Shown here piece after piece: positions 22,700-34,804 of a DNA stretch of 64,000 bases. The stretch lies in contig JAGVVL010000005.1 of assembly GCA_018287875.1 (NCBI GenBank), positions 29,584 through 93,583 of the forward strand, given 5' to 3'. The stretch comes from Nigrospora sphaerica. Its lineage: Eukaryota > Ascomycota > Sordariomycetes > Amphisphaeriales > Apiosporaceae. The notes under the pieces were generated by a model, which made no database searches, had not been told where the DNA came from, and saw only the letters and a program-made list of their open reading frames with translations. Each line of letters opens with the position of its first letter. The stretch's first letter is position 1. A program made the translations under genes and the position numbers.

Positions 22700-25600
22700 G
22701 CTCTCCGAGCAAGGCAGGGCGCGTACCTTGGGGAACGAAAGGAGGAACGCGCCGAAGGCGTGTGTGCCCCAAACAGTCCGGGCAAGTGCAAACGAGCCGC
22801 CCGGTGGTGCGGGCGGGTACGCCAGTGGGATGGGCGAAGGGGAAGCAGTGCCGTCTACTGGGAGTCTTCTGGGGTTATGGGACCGGGGGCGGAGCATCTA
22901 TGCGCCCTGTGACTACAGCAATGGCGAATAACCACAAGGAGCCGCCGGCCTTTATGCACGAAGGCATGCCGTCGAGAAAGGGGCTACTGAAGCCCTTTCG
23001 CATGGTGCCGAGAGGCCACGTTGTCGTTGTTGGGGGCCACCTTTGGGCCGGCAGGCAGAGGCCCCCTTAGGCCTGCTCCGCGATTGGTTTATAGGACAAG
23101 GGCCCGGGCAACCGGTGCTAGAAGGGGCCTATATCGTCCGGTGGCCATTGCCCTTAGCCAGGACGGCGTTCACGCAACAGACCGTCTGGCTGCCCGCACT
23201 TGTGTCGTGGGAAGAGCACACAACATGGAAACTCTTAGCGGGGGCTCATGTGTGCAAACAGGGGTTGCCACCGAACTCATCACGACCCGTCCTAGGGTGG
23301 CTGTAGGTAATAAGTGTAGGGTGCTGGATCTTCGGCCTGTCTGGGGGAGGGACGGCGTGTGCTCTAGGGCGCAGGCGGGCAAAGCAAAACACAAGCAACT
23401 CGAGCGTAATACGTTGAGAGCATGGCGACGCATTTTGTGCTGCAAGGCATCCGGTCCATCTATGGCGGCAAAATCATGCCATCTTCCTCCTCCTCCATAC
23501 CTCTGAGGTTCATATGAAAGTAGACGGGGTGGAATCCCGTCCTCGTTAGTCCTTTCCCACGCATCGCTCGATGCCCCTGGCGCGGGCGCAGACACCCGTG
23601 GATATACCAACCACAGGCCCCCGCTGTTCCCCCTAGCGATAGATGGCGAATAGGTAGGTGTATAGAGAAGAAGACCATTCACCCTTAGAGGTCATATTTG
23701 TGTTGGCTAATGAACATTTCGCCACGGGGTACGCGAAGCAGTTCGATTCCAGTTGTGTTCAGCGAGGGTCGCGGTAGGCTATGAATGATAGACGGATGTG
23801 CTGGGCACCCCGGCTGGTCTTGTTCCGGGGCTCGTCGTCGCCGTCTTTGATTTGCCGAAAGGCCTGGGGACAAGACAGGCCGTCCAGCTGCCTGCGCTTG
23901 CGTCCCGAGAAACTAATCAAAGCTTGTAGTAAGGGTTCACGCGTTGCAAACAAACATTGCCACTGGGATCGTTGCGACCCGGTGGAGGGATGGCGTCCAC
24001 TTCAGGAGTGCAGACAGGCAAAGAAAGATGCGGGGAAACAGAGCCTGCTATGTCGAGCGCGTGGCAAAACATGTGCTGAGCCGCAAGATATTTGGCCAGT
24101 CTAGCCTGGGGAAACCGTTAAATCTTCTCGGAGGGCTAAGAGAGAAGCCCCTGTCGTCCGGGCCACATGCGAAGCCGATGTGGCCTGAATCTGTTCTCAT
24201 GGTTCCCTTCCCACGAATCACTCGATGCCCCTGGCGCGGGCGCAGGCATCCGGGAAGACGCCGACCGCGAGTCTCCGCTGTTTTCCCCAGCAGCAGGTAA
24301 CCAATAGGCGGAGGCACAAGGCCGACTATTCATTCTGGATATCGCGCCTGCGTGAGAAAGAAAATGGATTTTCGCCACGGAGTAGGCGATGCCGCCCGCT
24401 TCTGATTAGGTCGATGGAAGACGGCGGCAGGCTAGGGGTAAGGGGCAGGTGTATTGGGCACCCGAACAGTCTTACGTCCGGGCTGGTCGTCGCTGTCGCC
24501 CCGGCCTTGGCACTAAGGCTAAGCTAACTTACTCTTAGTTGCTTTCTATCCCCCTCGCCCTGGCCTGTTAGGACATCAATTCACAGTACCCAAAGATGGG
24601 GATCCTCGCCCCATACGTCATAAAGGACGGGATCGCAAAGAAGAAGCCATGGCCTTATCGCAGACAGGGGGCGAACCGTGGTTTACGGCCCGTAAGAAGG
24701 GATCGCCACGTCGGTGCGTGCCGTTTGTACGCATGTAAAGATTTTGTAAAATGGATTTCGACGATGAGTAGACCGTCTTCGGGATGACTCGCTGTATTAT
24801 TTGGGCGACAAAGTATGCGAAATGCGATTCGCAAGAGGTGATGGCGGTTGCCGCGTCTCGTGGGGAGGGTTCCACCAGACGTCACGATCTCGATGTAGAC
24901 AGGATCACAGTATAAATAATACGGAATTGGAAGCGCGTACGCCCTATAGACCGGGCCTCTAATAGCACGCATAACCCAAGCCTTGTAGCAGCTGATGTCA
25001 ATGCCATAGAGAACAACAAATGCCGCCTTCCGCGCGGCACGCCCCAACGAGACGACCGCTGCTGGTATATACCAGATTGGTCGCCGGCCCTTGTCGAACC
25101 GGCCGTGCGCGCCACGTTCCCAAAGCGCAGCACTTGACCAGCTGGTGCTCCAGGCTTCTATCCACAAGACCAGAGGCGGGTTGCACGTACTGGAGGGAAA
25201 GCGGTGCATATAGGGCATCGGCAGTCGATTGGACGATCGGTACGACGAGGCCGATGAAACATCAGGGGTGAACCGCTGAACTTGGGACGGGTCTATGGGT
25301 CGGAGCCGGTGTTAACTCGCAGCGCATCTAATGGTGAAGTCAGGAGAGCCGTTGCGTAGTAGCTCCATCATGGCTGGGGGCCGCTGGCGTCCACTGAGTC
25401 GGGGAGAGGTAGCGGCTGGCGTTCAACTGAGTTCGGGCCTATGCTAATAACAATGCTCCTTCGGAACGGGGTACGGACTGGAAGGACATACGCAGCTACT
25501 AGCACCGTAGAGACCAGGACTATGGCCACTAAAAACTAGCCGAATGCATACGGGGAGTGGCGGGGACGATGGTGGGGTTAAAGTAGTAACTTGCTCTTAT

Positions 25601-28600
25601 TCCTAAGGAATTTGAACTTCATCGGGGTGGCATGATAGTCACTCGCCAAGTACGGGAGCCCCGCAAGGGATATGGTGCGCCATTAGAAGACGCCCTGCAA
25701 GGAGCCCCAGCACCGTCGTCTCCCTCTCCTGTTCGGGGCTTTGCTAGCATCAGGGCGTCGACGAAGGCAAGCCGTCTCGTGCCTTTCTTCTCTAACGGAC
25801 CAGGCTAGTACACAGGAGGCACGCAACCATGTCTAGTCTTTCGGCACCCTTCTTATTCTCCTGCCTGGGTAGTCTCGAGCGCACGATAAATTCGGGCATG
25901 CGCTCGGGCTTGTACGTGTGCGACGAAGAAGGTGCCCCACACGCCCCCTAGGAACCGATCGGAATAAGACCTCGTTTTCTTCTCTCCATGCGTTCCCATA
26001 TGTTGAGACACGCCCGAGCTATACCACGGTCGTTCGGGCTATGCCATCCACTGCCCCCGAAAAATGAAACAAACGGGTCCAGATCCGGCACGGGGCCGAG
26101 CGTTGTGCGATGGGAGGTATCGGAGGAGCACCGCATATGTGCGCAGGCTCGGCCAGCGGCTCGCCGAGGAGTTACGCGAGCATAGCTATGCGGCCCGGCC
26201 TATCCATCGAAAGAGCGATGCACTCCTACGGGAACGCCGCCTAATACGAGACTGCCTTCGATTTCGTTCTCGAACAATCGTGTGCCGGTGATCGCGGCTG
26301 GTGGCTCCGGTAGTTCCGGAAGCCGCTTTAACAAAGCCATGGTAACGCCAGTGGTTGCGGTTGTAGTCGATTCCATGACCATCATCCGTGTGCACCGGAG
26401 GGAGGCCCGACGTAAGGGTGCGGACGCACGCCTTGGCTTAGGAAGCTTCGTGGTCGCGTGATGCAACAATGTAATGGCATCGTGAAAGAACACATGCCAC
26501 AACCGGTCGCTGTCCCGTGTTCCTGCCGGCACACGACGGTATGGCCCGGAAGGGGCGGGATGCAGCCAGGGTGCGCTTGGTCAGGGTACTAGGCCGTGGA
26601 ATACCGGCGCGTCGATGACCGCATCCTTAACGATGTCGAAGAACACCCGAATGGCTGCGAGAACCGTGCTACCTCTAGATTTGGATGCTTTCTCTGGCCC
26701 CGACCAGCCTACAAGGGATGGCTATCGGTTGTATGCCCCCTCATCGATGCGCCGCGGTTTTTAAGGCGTCTTAGTCGCCATCCGTTCTCGTGGTTCGGGG
26801 TTTCGACGTAGGACGAAACCCTAGGCCCTCCTGCTCTTTGGTCCCCGTCGCCTACGGCGAAAGAAGGTCGCTACAGAGGCTTCAAGGCCGATCGAAGACG
26901 GCTCGACAGAGACGGGGCGTCTCGGGTAGTACGTTCGTCGACGGATGATGAAGGCCCCGGGTGATACGGATGTCTCGTGTGTCGGCGCGGCAGGGGTGCG
27001 ATCTTATGCGAAGGACGGAATGCCTCGAAGCCCTCCGGGGAGGCGGCGGCGCGTCGACGTTCTGGTGGGCGTGGTTGGGGGACGGTTTCTGTCCAGTCGC
27101 AAGCGCTCCCATGGCGCCCGAGCGACGGTTAGCACTGGCGAGGTTCTGCCTAGAGACCGGCAGACGTTGTACCAGATAGTGGCAGTGAGTTAGGTTCTGT
27201 GAAGCGAGGCGTCGCGTGGAAGAGAAAGCGCTTAGTGGGCGTTCTGCGTCGCTTGCCGGAACCCGAGTAGAGAGGGGATTCCCCACCAGACCAGCCCGGC
27301 GCGGTGTCTGCCCGTAGCCTAACCGTCTTCACACATGTTACGTAGTACCGTTCCTATCCGACCGAACGACAGCATTGCCCGTCCAAGCGGGCAAGAGGCC
27401 CCGGGGACGCGAGAAGCCGCCGAGAACGAAGCCTCGGGGGGACATACCGAGCAGTAGGCCGGTGGTGGGTGTATTATCGCCAGCCGGGGCGTGGCCACGA
27501 CGGAGCCCGAAGGCGGGCGGGGCCATCCGTTGAAGCACCAGCGCGAGGCGTGCCGCGCCGCGTCCTGCCGCCCTATGACTGATCTCCTGGCAGGACCAAC
27601 GCCTAGACAGGACCGACACCCAGACGGGACCAGCGCCCAATCCCTCGACTTATGATGCGCGACGACGCGCACTCCTGGTCGAAGTGGCGGCCGCAAAGGA
27701 TGCTGTGCCGACGTCGAACGTCTGGGTTCTGCCAGCCCGAGCGCACCCATGGCCCCGGCAAACAGCAGGACAGGTTCTGGGAGAGCGCCCGGTGCATTTT
27801 GAACAGCACGCAGGGCGACGTCCCCAGCACACCAAGTAGGTGGAAACTACCCCCTCCCCGCGCGCGCGAGCATAGAAACGGCGGCGCATTGTTCACGAGG
27901 CCTGGCCGCACCGACTAGACAGGTTGGTTTGCGCTCTTAAACAATTCGCACTTCGGCCGTCGGCTGACAGGATCCTCCGCGTACGCGAAGCTGATCATAC
28001 CAGCCGACGAGCAGCCCGTCGTGGTGGCACGACTACGCAGCCGCGCCCCGGCCGCTGGCCTGGACAAGGGCTTGGGCGCCGGACGCGACGCGCACACTGA
28101 CCCCGACCGCGATCGAGATACCACAGCCGGCCCTGTTGCGCCCATCTACGGCAACCCCGAACCCCAGGAGAACGTTGCACATGCCGACAGCCCCAGAGGC
28201 CGGCGCCTGGAGCAGCGGATGATGGGCGAGACAGGCATTTCCATCCTCGCGAGACCATGCGCTACTGGCCTGCATCCTGATTGCCGATCGGTCGGCCGTT
28301 GGCTACCCGTCATCGAACGTCGAGTCGGATCGGACAGGAATAGCCAGACTTGAAAATGGGGATCTCGAAGGCGGGGGTGGACTCCATCTAACATATCCAG
28401 GTCGCAAGCCTCTCACGGTCCATGGTTGACCACGTTTCAGGAGCCTGTCCAAGACGCGTTTGCCCCGGGCGAGGGGAGGGATCGCGAGAAGCATCTGGAC
28501 GCCATCAGTATCATCGATCGCCGAGAACGAGCTCGACCGCGTACTTGCTCTACCGCAGCTCGGCACACCTAAGCCATCCCGAGCCGATCCCATGCCACTT

Positions 28601-29673
28601 CGCCCGGGTTAGATCTGTGTGGGACAATGGGCGGCGGACACCGGTGAACCAAAGATGCCCTGCGAAACCAACCCCCGGCATGTCCGCGCGCGCGGGGCTC
28701 GCCCGAGGAACACGCACGAAGACGGCGTGCAGCGACAACCTACGAGGCCGGCGAGGAGGATGCCGTGATGTTATTTCTATGCTCTTTAGCAGAACCGGCC
28801 GCGTCCAGCGAATCGCACGCGAACCCAAGGAGGAAAACCCAGTACACGGCGATTGCATATCGCGATCCCGTGCGGCCCAGAGTACGGCACCACCACGAGC
28901 GGGGAGGCCCTATGATTTCGGAGAGCGCATGGGCCGGATCCTGCTACGCTCGCGCGCCCTGGCCGAGCCGAGGGGCGGAAGGGCCCACACAGTCACGCGA
29001 TGCTCGGACCGTACAGCCGTCAGCCAGATACCGGCTTTCAGCCCACCGGCCGCAGGCTCCCGGGACAGGCGGCATTGCGGGCATACGAAACATCGATCGG
29101 CCATGACGCGCCCGAACACTGAATTCATGAACCGCGGGGCCTACTGAGGTCGACGCCGGCGGAAGGGAAAGCATCACCCTCCGGGCTTGCGTACGAACCC
29201 AAACGGGGCGGCGGTGTGGACCGACCATTGCGAAGCCTCCCGGCAAGAAAGGGAGGAACGGCGCCGGGGGTCCAAGACCGAGCCCGTCGCGAGCACGTCT
29301 GCCAGGGACCATCCGGTCAAGAGGGCATGTGGCGGTCTTTACGATACGTCGTTGCCCGCAGAGCCGGGGAACCAAAGCGACAGGGCCAGCAGGGCAGATG
29401 CTACGGCCGCCAAGCGACGGACCTCACCATCGGCTGCGTGGGGGAGACGGTGATCGGGCTGTCTGATACCGCACGCCGCGCTGCCTGCTTGGATTGGGAG
29501 GCTTGGCGATCGTCGAGGAATGCTGCCCCAATGTCCTACGCCCTCGCGGCCCGGCGGATGAGACCCGCCACGGCAGCAGGCGCGGCCATTTCCAGACGTT
29601 GCTTTGCCACCAACAGCCACAGAGGCTGAACGATGGCATCGAATAGCTGGACAACGGGGTGGGGTCTGAGTTC
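22700..29673. other. GC-rich stretch of arm B with no recognisable gene
   Basis: Mirror of 1-7000. Where the open frames of the two arms differ, the cause is small indels that move a stop codon, which argues against these frames being under coding constraint. Confidence 0.6.
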
Positions 29674-31840
29674 GAGGACAGGTCACGCAGGGGCCACCAT
29701 CATTTTAAGTACGAAGTGTTTGCCTGAGGATTGTGCCTCGGGGCAATATTCACTTCACCTCGGACGCAGTATCGCAACGGTGGCCCTGTTAATGGCGTGT
29801 GCGGCAACGGGTTTCAAGAGCCCGCGCACTCGCCAGCATTGGGGGCCTCGGCGGAACGGCGACTGCCGTAGGCGAGACAGACACGCGAGGCCTTGCCCGC
29901 CGTGGGGCGATGGGTGCGGAGCGCCGTGGAGCTGTGCGACGATGCCTATGCCGTCGAGGACGCACCCCTTCAGGTGGCCTCTCCCCGGAAGGCGACCCGG
30001 TCTCTGTCGTCGATGTGGCTGTCTGGCCGGGTTCTTCGAGAGGCGCCGCTGCGTCAACTGGAAATGGCGAGCCTTTCGTTTTGGCGCCAGGGAGAGACAG
30101 GCCGAGAGAGTTCATGCTCCGTGGGGGCGAAGCAAACAACTCGCGAACGCACACGGGGCTATGCGCCTACCCACAGGCAGCCGGCCGCGTAGTGGTCTTT
30201 GTGTGCGAAGAGAGTATATCTGTCCCGGTGGCCGCTGCACCTGCGACTAGCGAAGTCGGAACAGAGCACAGCTGCGCAAATGCGAACGAGCGAGTGCGGG
30301 ATGCCTCCATCCCACTGCGGCGACACAGGGCTCAATAAGCCCACCCTCTCTTCTCGATGGACGTGTAGCGCGCCTCCGAGGTATGTCTCGCCGGCCGGCG
30401 CGCACCTTGTTGGCCCGCGCCGCCCTGCTGGACATGCTGTGCTCCTCTCGCACCCAAGACGGGCCGCGTCTTGTCCGATGGTATCGCAGTGCCGGCGGAG
30501 ATTCGGGAGGCGCGCCGGCCGCCGTACAGAGAGTAGGCTTTTCATCTCGAGTCCCACGGCGGAGCGTAGGCCGATGGCGTCGGAGGCGGCGACGGCGAAG
30601 AAGCATCGACGTTGCCCGCAGGGGGCCCCGGGAAGGGCTCCAGGCTGGGAATAGGAAAACGGGGGCGGCGTGTGGGACGGGGGCAGAGTCTGGCAACGAT
30701 AGAAATCCTCTGGACGTTACAGCCAAGCTGGCCCTGCTGGACCTGAAAGTCGCGGCCTAGCGCGCCCATTTCGCGTGCTCTTCCGCGGGGTTCCACTGAC
30801 CCGTGGGTGAACCGCTCTCTTCGTCCGGGTTGCCTTGCCATGCCAGGAAGCCTCGCCATTTCGTCCTCCTGTTGGGCCCCGCTACCCCCGCCCCTTACTC
30901 TACGGCTGGTCAGACGAGCCTAGGACTTTGTAGGTTCTCCGGCGAGCCTGGCCATGCCGGCGTTTTTATGGCGAACGGGCTAATCCTGGCGTAACGCGGA
31001 AGCCACCAGCTGGGCAGGAGGCGTACGGATGTCGACGCGGCGAATGGGAGATGACGTCCCGGGCGATTCAATCGCAGGTCGAAGGCCACCATAATCTACT
31101 CCGGTATTATCCATGCCTCCCCATTTTCTAGGCGAAGTGAACCAACCGAACCGTTAAAGCGGCCCTCCTTTCGATCGGACTCACCACGTCCACGGCTGAG
31201 GAACCGCCGTCGTCCCCACCCCGTCCCATCCCGGAGCCGCCGACGTCGCACTACGTAGACGGCATCGCCTGGATCCGAAGACGGGGACGACCTCACCGGC
31301 TTGGCGGCTGTCAGATCCACTTCATATAGGACTGGTGTTATCTTCGCGCGCGCGCAACGTTTGCGTGCTGGCCCAGACGCGACCTTTTGGCATCGCAGGC
31401 TAAAGCACGACCAGCGTGTTTGTCGGGTGTCGTCACGGCTGCTGGCCACTGGTCCGCTCCCCGAGGCCGACTTGCTGAGTCTCCCAATGCCGGGCGGCAC
31501 CGGTCTATGTGTGCCACAGACATGGCCCTTGGACTTCGGCTCTTGTGGCTCGGCTGGAAGTGTCCCCCAAACAGGCGTCGTAGATGTACGTGCGTGAGCC
31601 CGGGTGCTACGCTAGGCAGAGCGGTCGCCAGCTGGCGCACGGCAAGCTAGGTTCGTCGGCCGTGGCCTGTCGACAGCGGACAGCGGACAGCGGACAGCCG
31701 GTCCTGCGACTGGCTTCGCTTGCTTGCGGTGGCATCCGTCGCAGGCCGCCCTGCCGGACACTCTTTGGTTCAGGTGCTCCAGTTGCGCCAGCGGCCGTGG
31801 CCTGCGGGCGTGCGCCGGCCTTCCTCTTCTCGGCCATTCG
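29674..31840. other. GC-rich DNA, no supported gene
   Basis: Overlapping open frames of 60-205 codons on both strands, rich in Arg, Ala, Gly and Pro, with no domain. The composition is like that of the palindrome arms, so the arm may continue here; its partner would lie left of the window. Confidence 0.5.
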
Positions 31841-31845
31841 CCATA

Positions 31846-32010
31846 TTGGTTCATGCTTCACTGGTTCATGCTTCACTGGTTCATGCTTCACTGGTTCATG
31901 CTTCACTGGTTCATGCTTCACTGGTTCATGCTTCACTGGTTCATGCTTCACTGGTTCATGCTTCACTGGTTCATGCTTCACTGGTTCATGCTTCACTGGT
32001 TCATACTTCA
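31846..32010 (+). repeat. 15-bp minisatellite, 11 units
   Basis: Eleven tandem copies of CTGGTTCATGCTTCA; the first begins TT and the last has one base changed (CATACTT). Because the unit is a multiple of three and contains no stop, the array is open in several frames on both strands. It encodes GSCFT, FMLHW or VHASL repeats on plus and KHEPV repeats on minus. It lies inside overlapping frames 31584-32414 (+, 276 codons) and 31607-32404 (-, 265 codons). Neither can be shown to be a gene. Confidence 0.95.
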
Positions 32011-34800
32011 CTGCTGTGACTGGCGGAGAAGCAAGGCTGCCTGAGTTGCCACCTCGTGGCGATGGTAGGCTGTCTTCCCACCCCCGAACAACGAGCCGTT
32101 TGGCACGGACTACGAACATCAGTGCCGAATGCGCAGGGCAAAGATTACACAACCTGCGTCGGGACCGGGCACAGCGCTGCAGGAAGTGGAAAGCTCTAGG
32201 CTGGTATGACGCGTCTCCCACCCTCTCAATATGTCGCCTTGACAAAGGGTCGATCCGGGCCCTTATACCAGCGTCCACCCACCCGTCCCATCTCGTGGTC
32301 CCTAGCCAGCGCCTACTCGATGCCTCGGTTTCTGTGGTTTTCTTCCCCATGGCAACCGGGAACACAGATGCTCCAAGCTGCTCATCCCGCGTCGACGACC
32401 GCACTGCCTCCTAAACCAGCATTCGATGAAGTATGTCCTCGGCCTGTGCCGGTTTCGTGCGGGCATGGTCCAGCGAGCAGGACAACCCCATTATACCGAC
32501 CGAGGAGGGACCCGAGCCCCTCGACGCTATAGATATTACGAGCAGCACACGCTTCACAGCTAGCTGTCCACAAGAAGACGCATAGTTCAGCATCTTACGA
32601 ACAATGCCAACCTAACGCTGCGACTGCTCAACCGGGCACCGGAAACAACTTCCAGCCCTTTCCCTCTAGACGGCGGCACCCGTCAGTCGCCCCCAGTCCC
32701 CAGGCGGTCGCAGGCCCGGTGCCTAGGCGCGCTTCGGGTTGGCACTGCGGGACACTTGCTCGAATAGGCACGGGACCCATCCCGTCGAGCTCCTTGTCAT
32801 ATACCGTTGGGCCTTCGGCCGGCACGTCGGACGGTCAGCACCGGACGAGCCTGATGCCGACGGCTGGGACGGAGCAGGTAGGAGTCGCCGCGGGACTCCC
32901 CAGGCCGGAAAGCCCTGCAGGCGAACACGACACCACTGTACTTCCCCCAGTCGCCTTTTAAATGCTGCAGTGGCCTCCAAATTTTAGAACAAAATGTCTA
33001 ACCTCTCATGTCAAGATCGGGACTCCACCTCCCCTCACTCCAGCATGGCTTGACAGAGAGGAGACAAGCGTACGACTGTAAGACCGTCGGTCCGTCGGTG
33101 TGGCACGTTGGCGATCGCTAGCGCTAGGGAGCCGCAGGCCGGTGGGCCAGGTTTGCATCATCGGGATCGTTGTGTGGTCCCGGGAACGACAGGCACGGGT
33201 ACATGAGATTAGAAACAGGAGCGTAAGCTGGTGTCTTCGCCGCAAGAGACGCCCTAGCAGTCCACTCTGTCTCGTGTCCCCCTCCTATTTCTGCTCGGTA
33301 CGCCGCCTGCCTTAGGCATACGTCGTTCGGTCGCCAACGAGGCCGCCGTGCGTGTAAGGCGTGGCCACTAAGGGCCCCTCGGTGCATCTAAAAACGCATT
33401 TCACATACCGTGCAAGGCCAGGCCGCCCTAGTAGGTCGCCTGGCACCGGCGAAGGTAGGCCTGTCGTCAGGCGCCTCCGAGGAAGAGCGCGCTACCTAGC
33501 TGGATAGATGGTCGTTGTTAGCTAGCCAAATCAAGTTTTAGTCCGTTCCTGTGCCGTTGAAGAAAACAGGGAGTATTTCTTGGCAACTGCTTTTGTCGTG
33601 TTGGACGACGTATCAGTCTCTTGGTGGGCGGATCGCCGGCTCACGAAGCTCACATCAGCTGCGGACTGGCTTCGAGTTTGCGCACCTTGGGCCTTGTTGT
33701 CACGTACCGGAAGCTATTTCTCAAACCCGCATCGCTTTTCGGGGCTGCAGCGACCTCTCTTCAAGCCCACCGAGGTGGGAGCAGCCCGCCAAAGCACACC
33801 GTACCTGTACCGGAAGCGAGACTATTCGGAGCAGAGTGGGGGATGCTAAGTATAGCGCCCACAATGAGGAGCACGCTCGGACCACGTCGAACACCGCAGC
33901 AGATGGCGCGCTCGGATGAGCGTCGCGAACCCTCCCTGTTTCCAGCATTCAACGCCTACCAGGCTGATGCTACATATCAGTTTTGCGTCGCGCGATGGGT
34001 ACAAGGCAGATGCGATTGGACTATACGAAGTACTCCCTGTCTCTGGTCGTGGCACCAGGCAGGCGCAGGCTCACTTGGCGCTAGAGAATTCGTGTATTTC
34101 GCGCTGTAACTGGCCGGCTCACGCAATGGGTAGTCAAAGCTGCTACCCTGACGCGAGGGATGCCGCTGTCAAACGCCCCGTACGCGACCGCGGGTAGACT
34201 CCGTACCCGCGTGGGGTCCAGGCGATGCAGTCAGTCAGCCTCAACAATGCTGGCCATTTGTGCCACATCTAAACAAATCCAACGCTTTGCCGGTCGACAA
34301 GCAGCCGACCTCTTCAATACGATCCTCAGGCGCGGCTACGAGCACGAGCATGACCTCCCCTCCGCCCGCCACGTCCCATCACGGTAGCCGACGGCGAGGC
34401 CAAGCGCCCGCCAGCCGACCGCCCGCCGCCGACGAGCCGCCCTCGCCGACGAAGCACACGCCCACGAACAGCCTCCGCTCCTACAATGACCGCACCTGAT
34501 TTTGGAATCCGGCTCACACGGCCGATGATATATATAACGATCCGTTCCATTGCCATATCCTCGGTAAGGTGGACTGCTTCATAACCGACGTGCTCTCGCC
34601 CCACCTGGTCGGCATCTTCGGCTACATTCGCGGCGAGGACGTGATGCACGACCTGCCGTCGGACGGGGCGAACACGCTGCCTTGTGCCAAGCAGTGCCAG
34701 CAGCTAGAAAGTGGAAGAACGGAGCGGCTCGCTGGCGAATGCAGCCAAGCCCAATAAGGCCGTGGCCAGTGCCTTCGGGGCCCGTAATCGCAGGTCTCCT
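32011..34800. other. No supported gene
   Basis: Short frames only. The plus-strand frame around 34540-34680 (containing VDCFITDVLSPHLVGIFGYI) has a protein-like composition and may be a gene relic, but I cannot assign it. Confidence 0.35.
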
Positions 34801-34804
34801 GTGA

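Larger units (their letters stand above)
19683..29673 (-). repeat. Arm B of the ~10 kb inverted repeat
   Basis: This is the inverted partner of 1-9985. The inner boundary lies 18 bp past the end of a pogo transposon (19664) and its TA target duplication. The outer boundary cannot be set, because arm A runs off the window and similarity may continue beyond 29673. It carries mirror copies of the Zn2Cys6 fragments (20815-21357 and about 22170-22610) and of the short ORFs near the inner end. One visible difference is an Asn-to-Asp change in the Zn2Cys6 ORF, a single A/G difference. Confidence 0.95.

Noticed and set aside
23735..23765. tRNA B-box-like string GTTCGATTCC (and its arm A mirror near 5917)
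   Set aside because: No matching A-box, anticodon arm or pairing acceptor stem around it.
29799..30338. 179-codon Ala/Arg/Gly-rich frame and its overlapping neighbours
   Set aside because: All frames on both strands are similarly open here because of base composition; nothing favours one.
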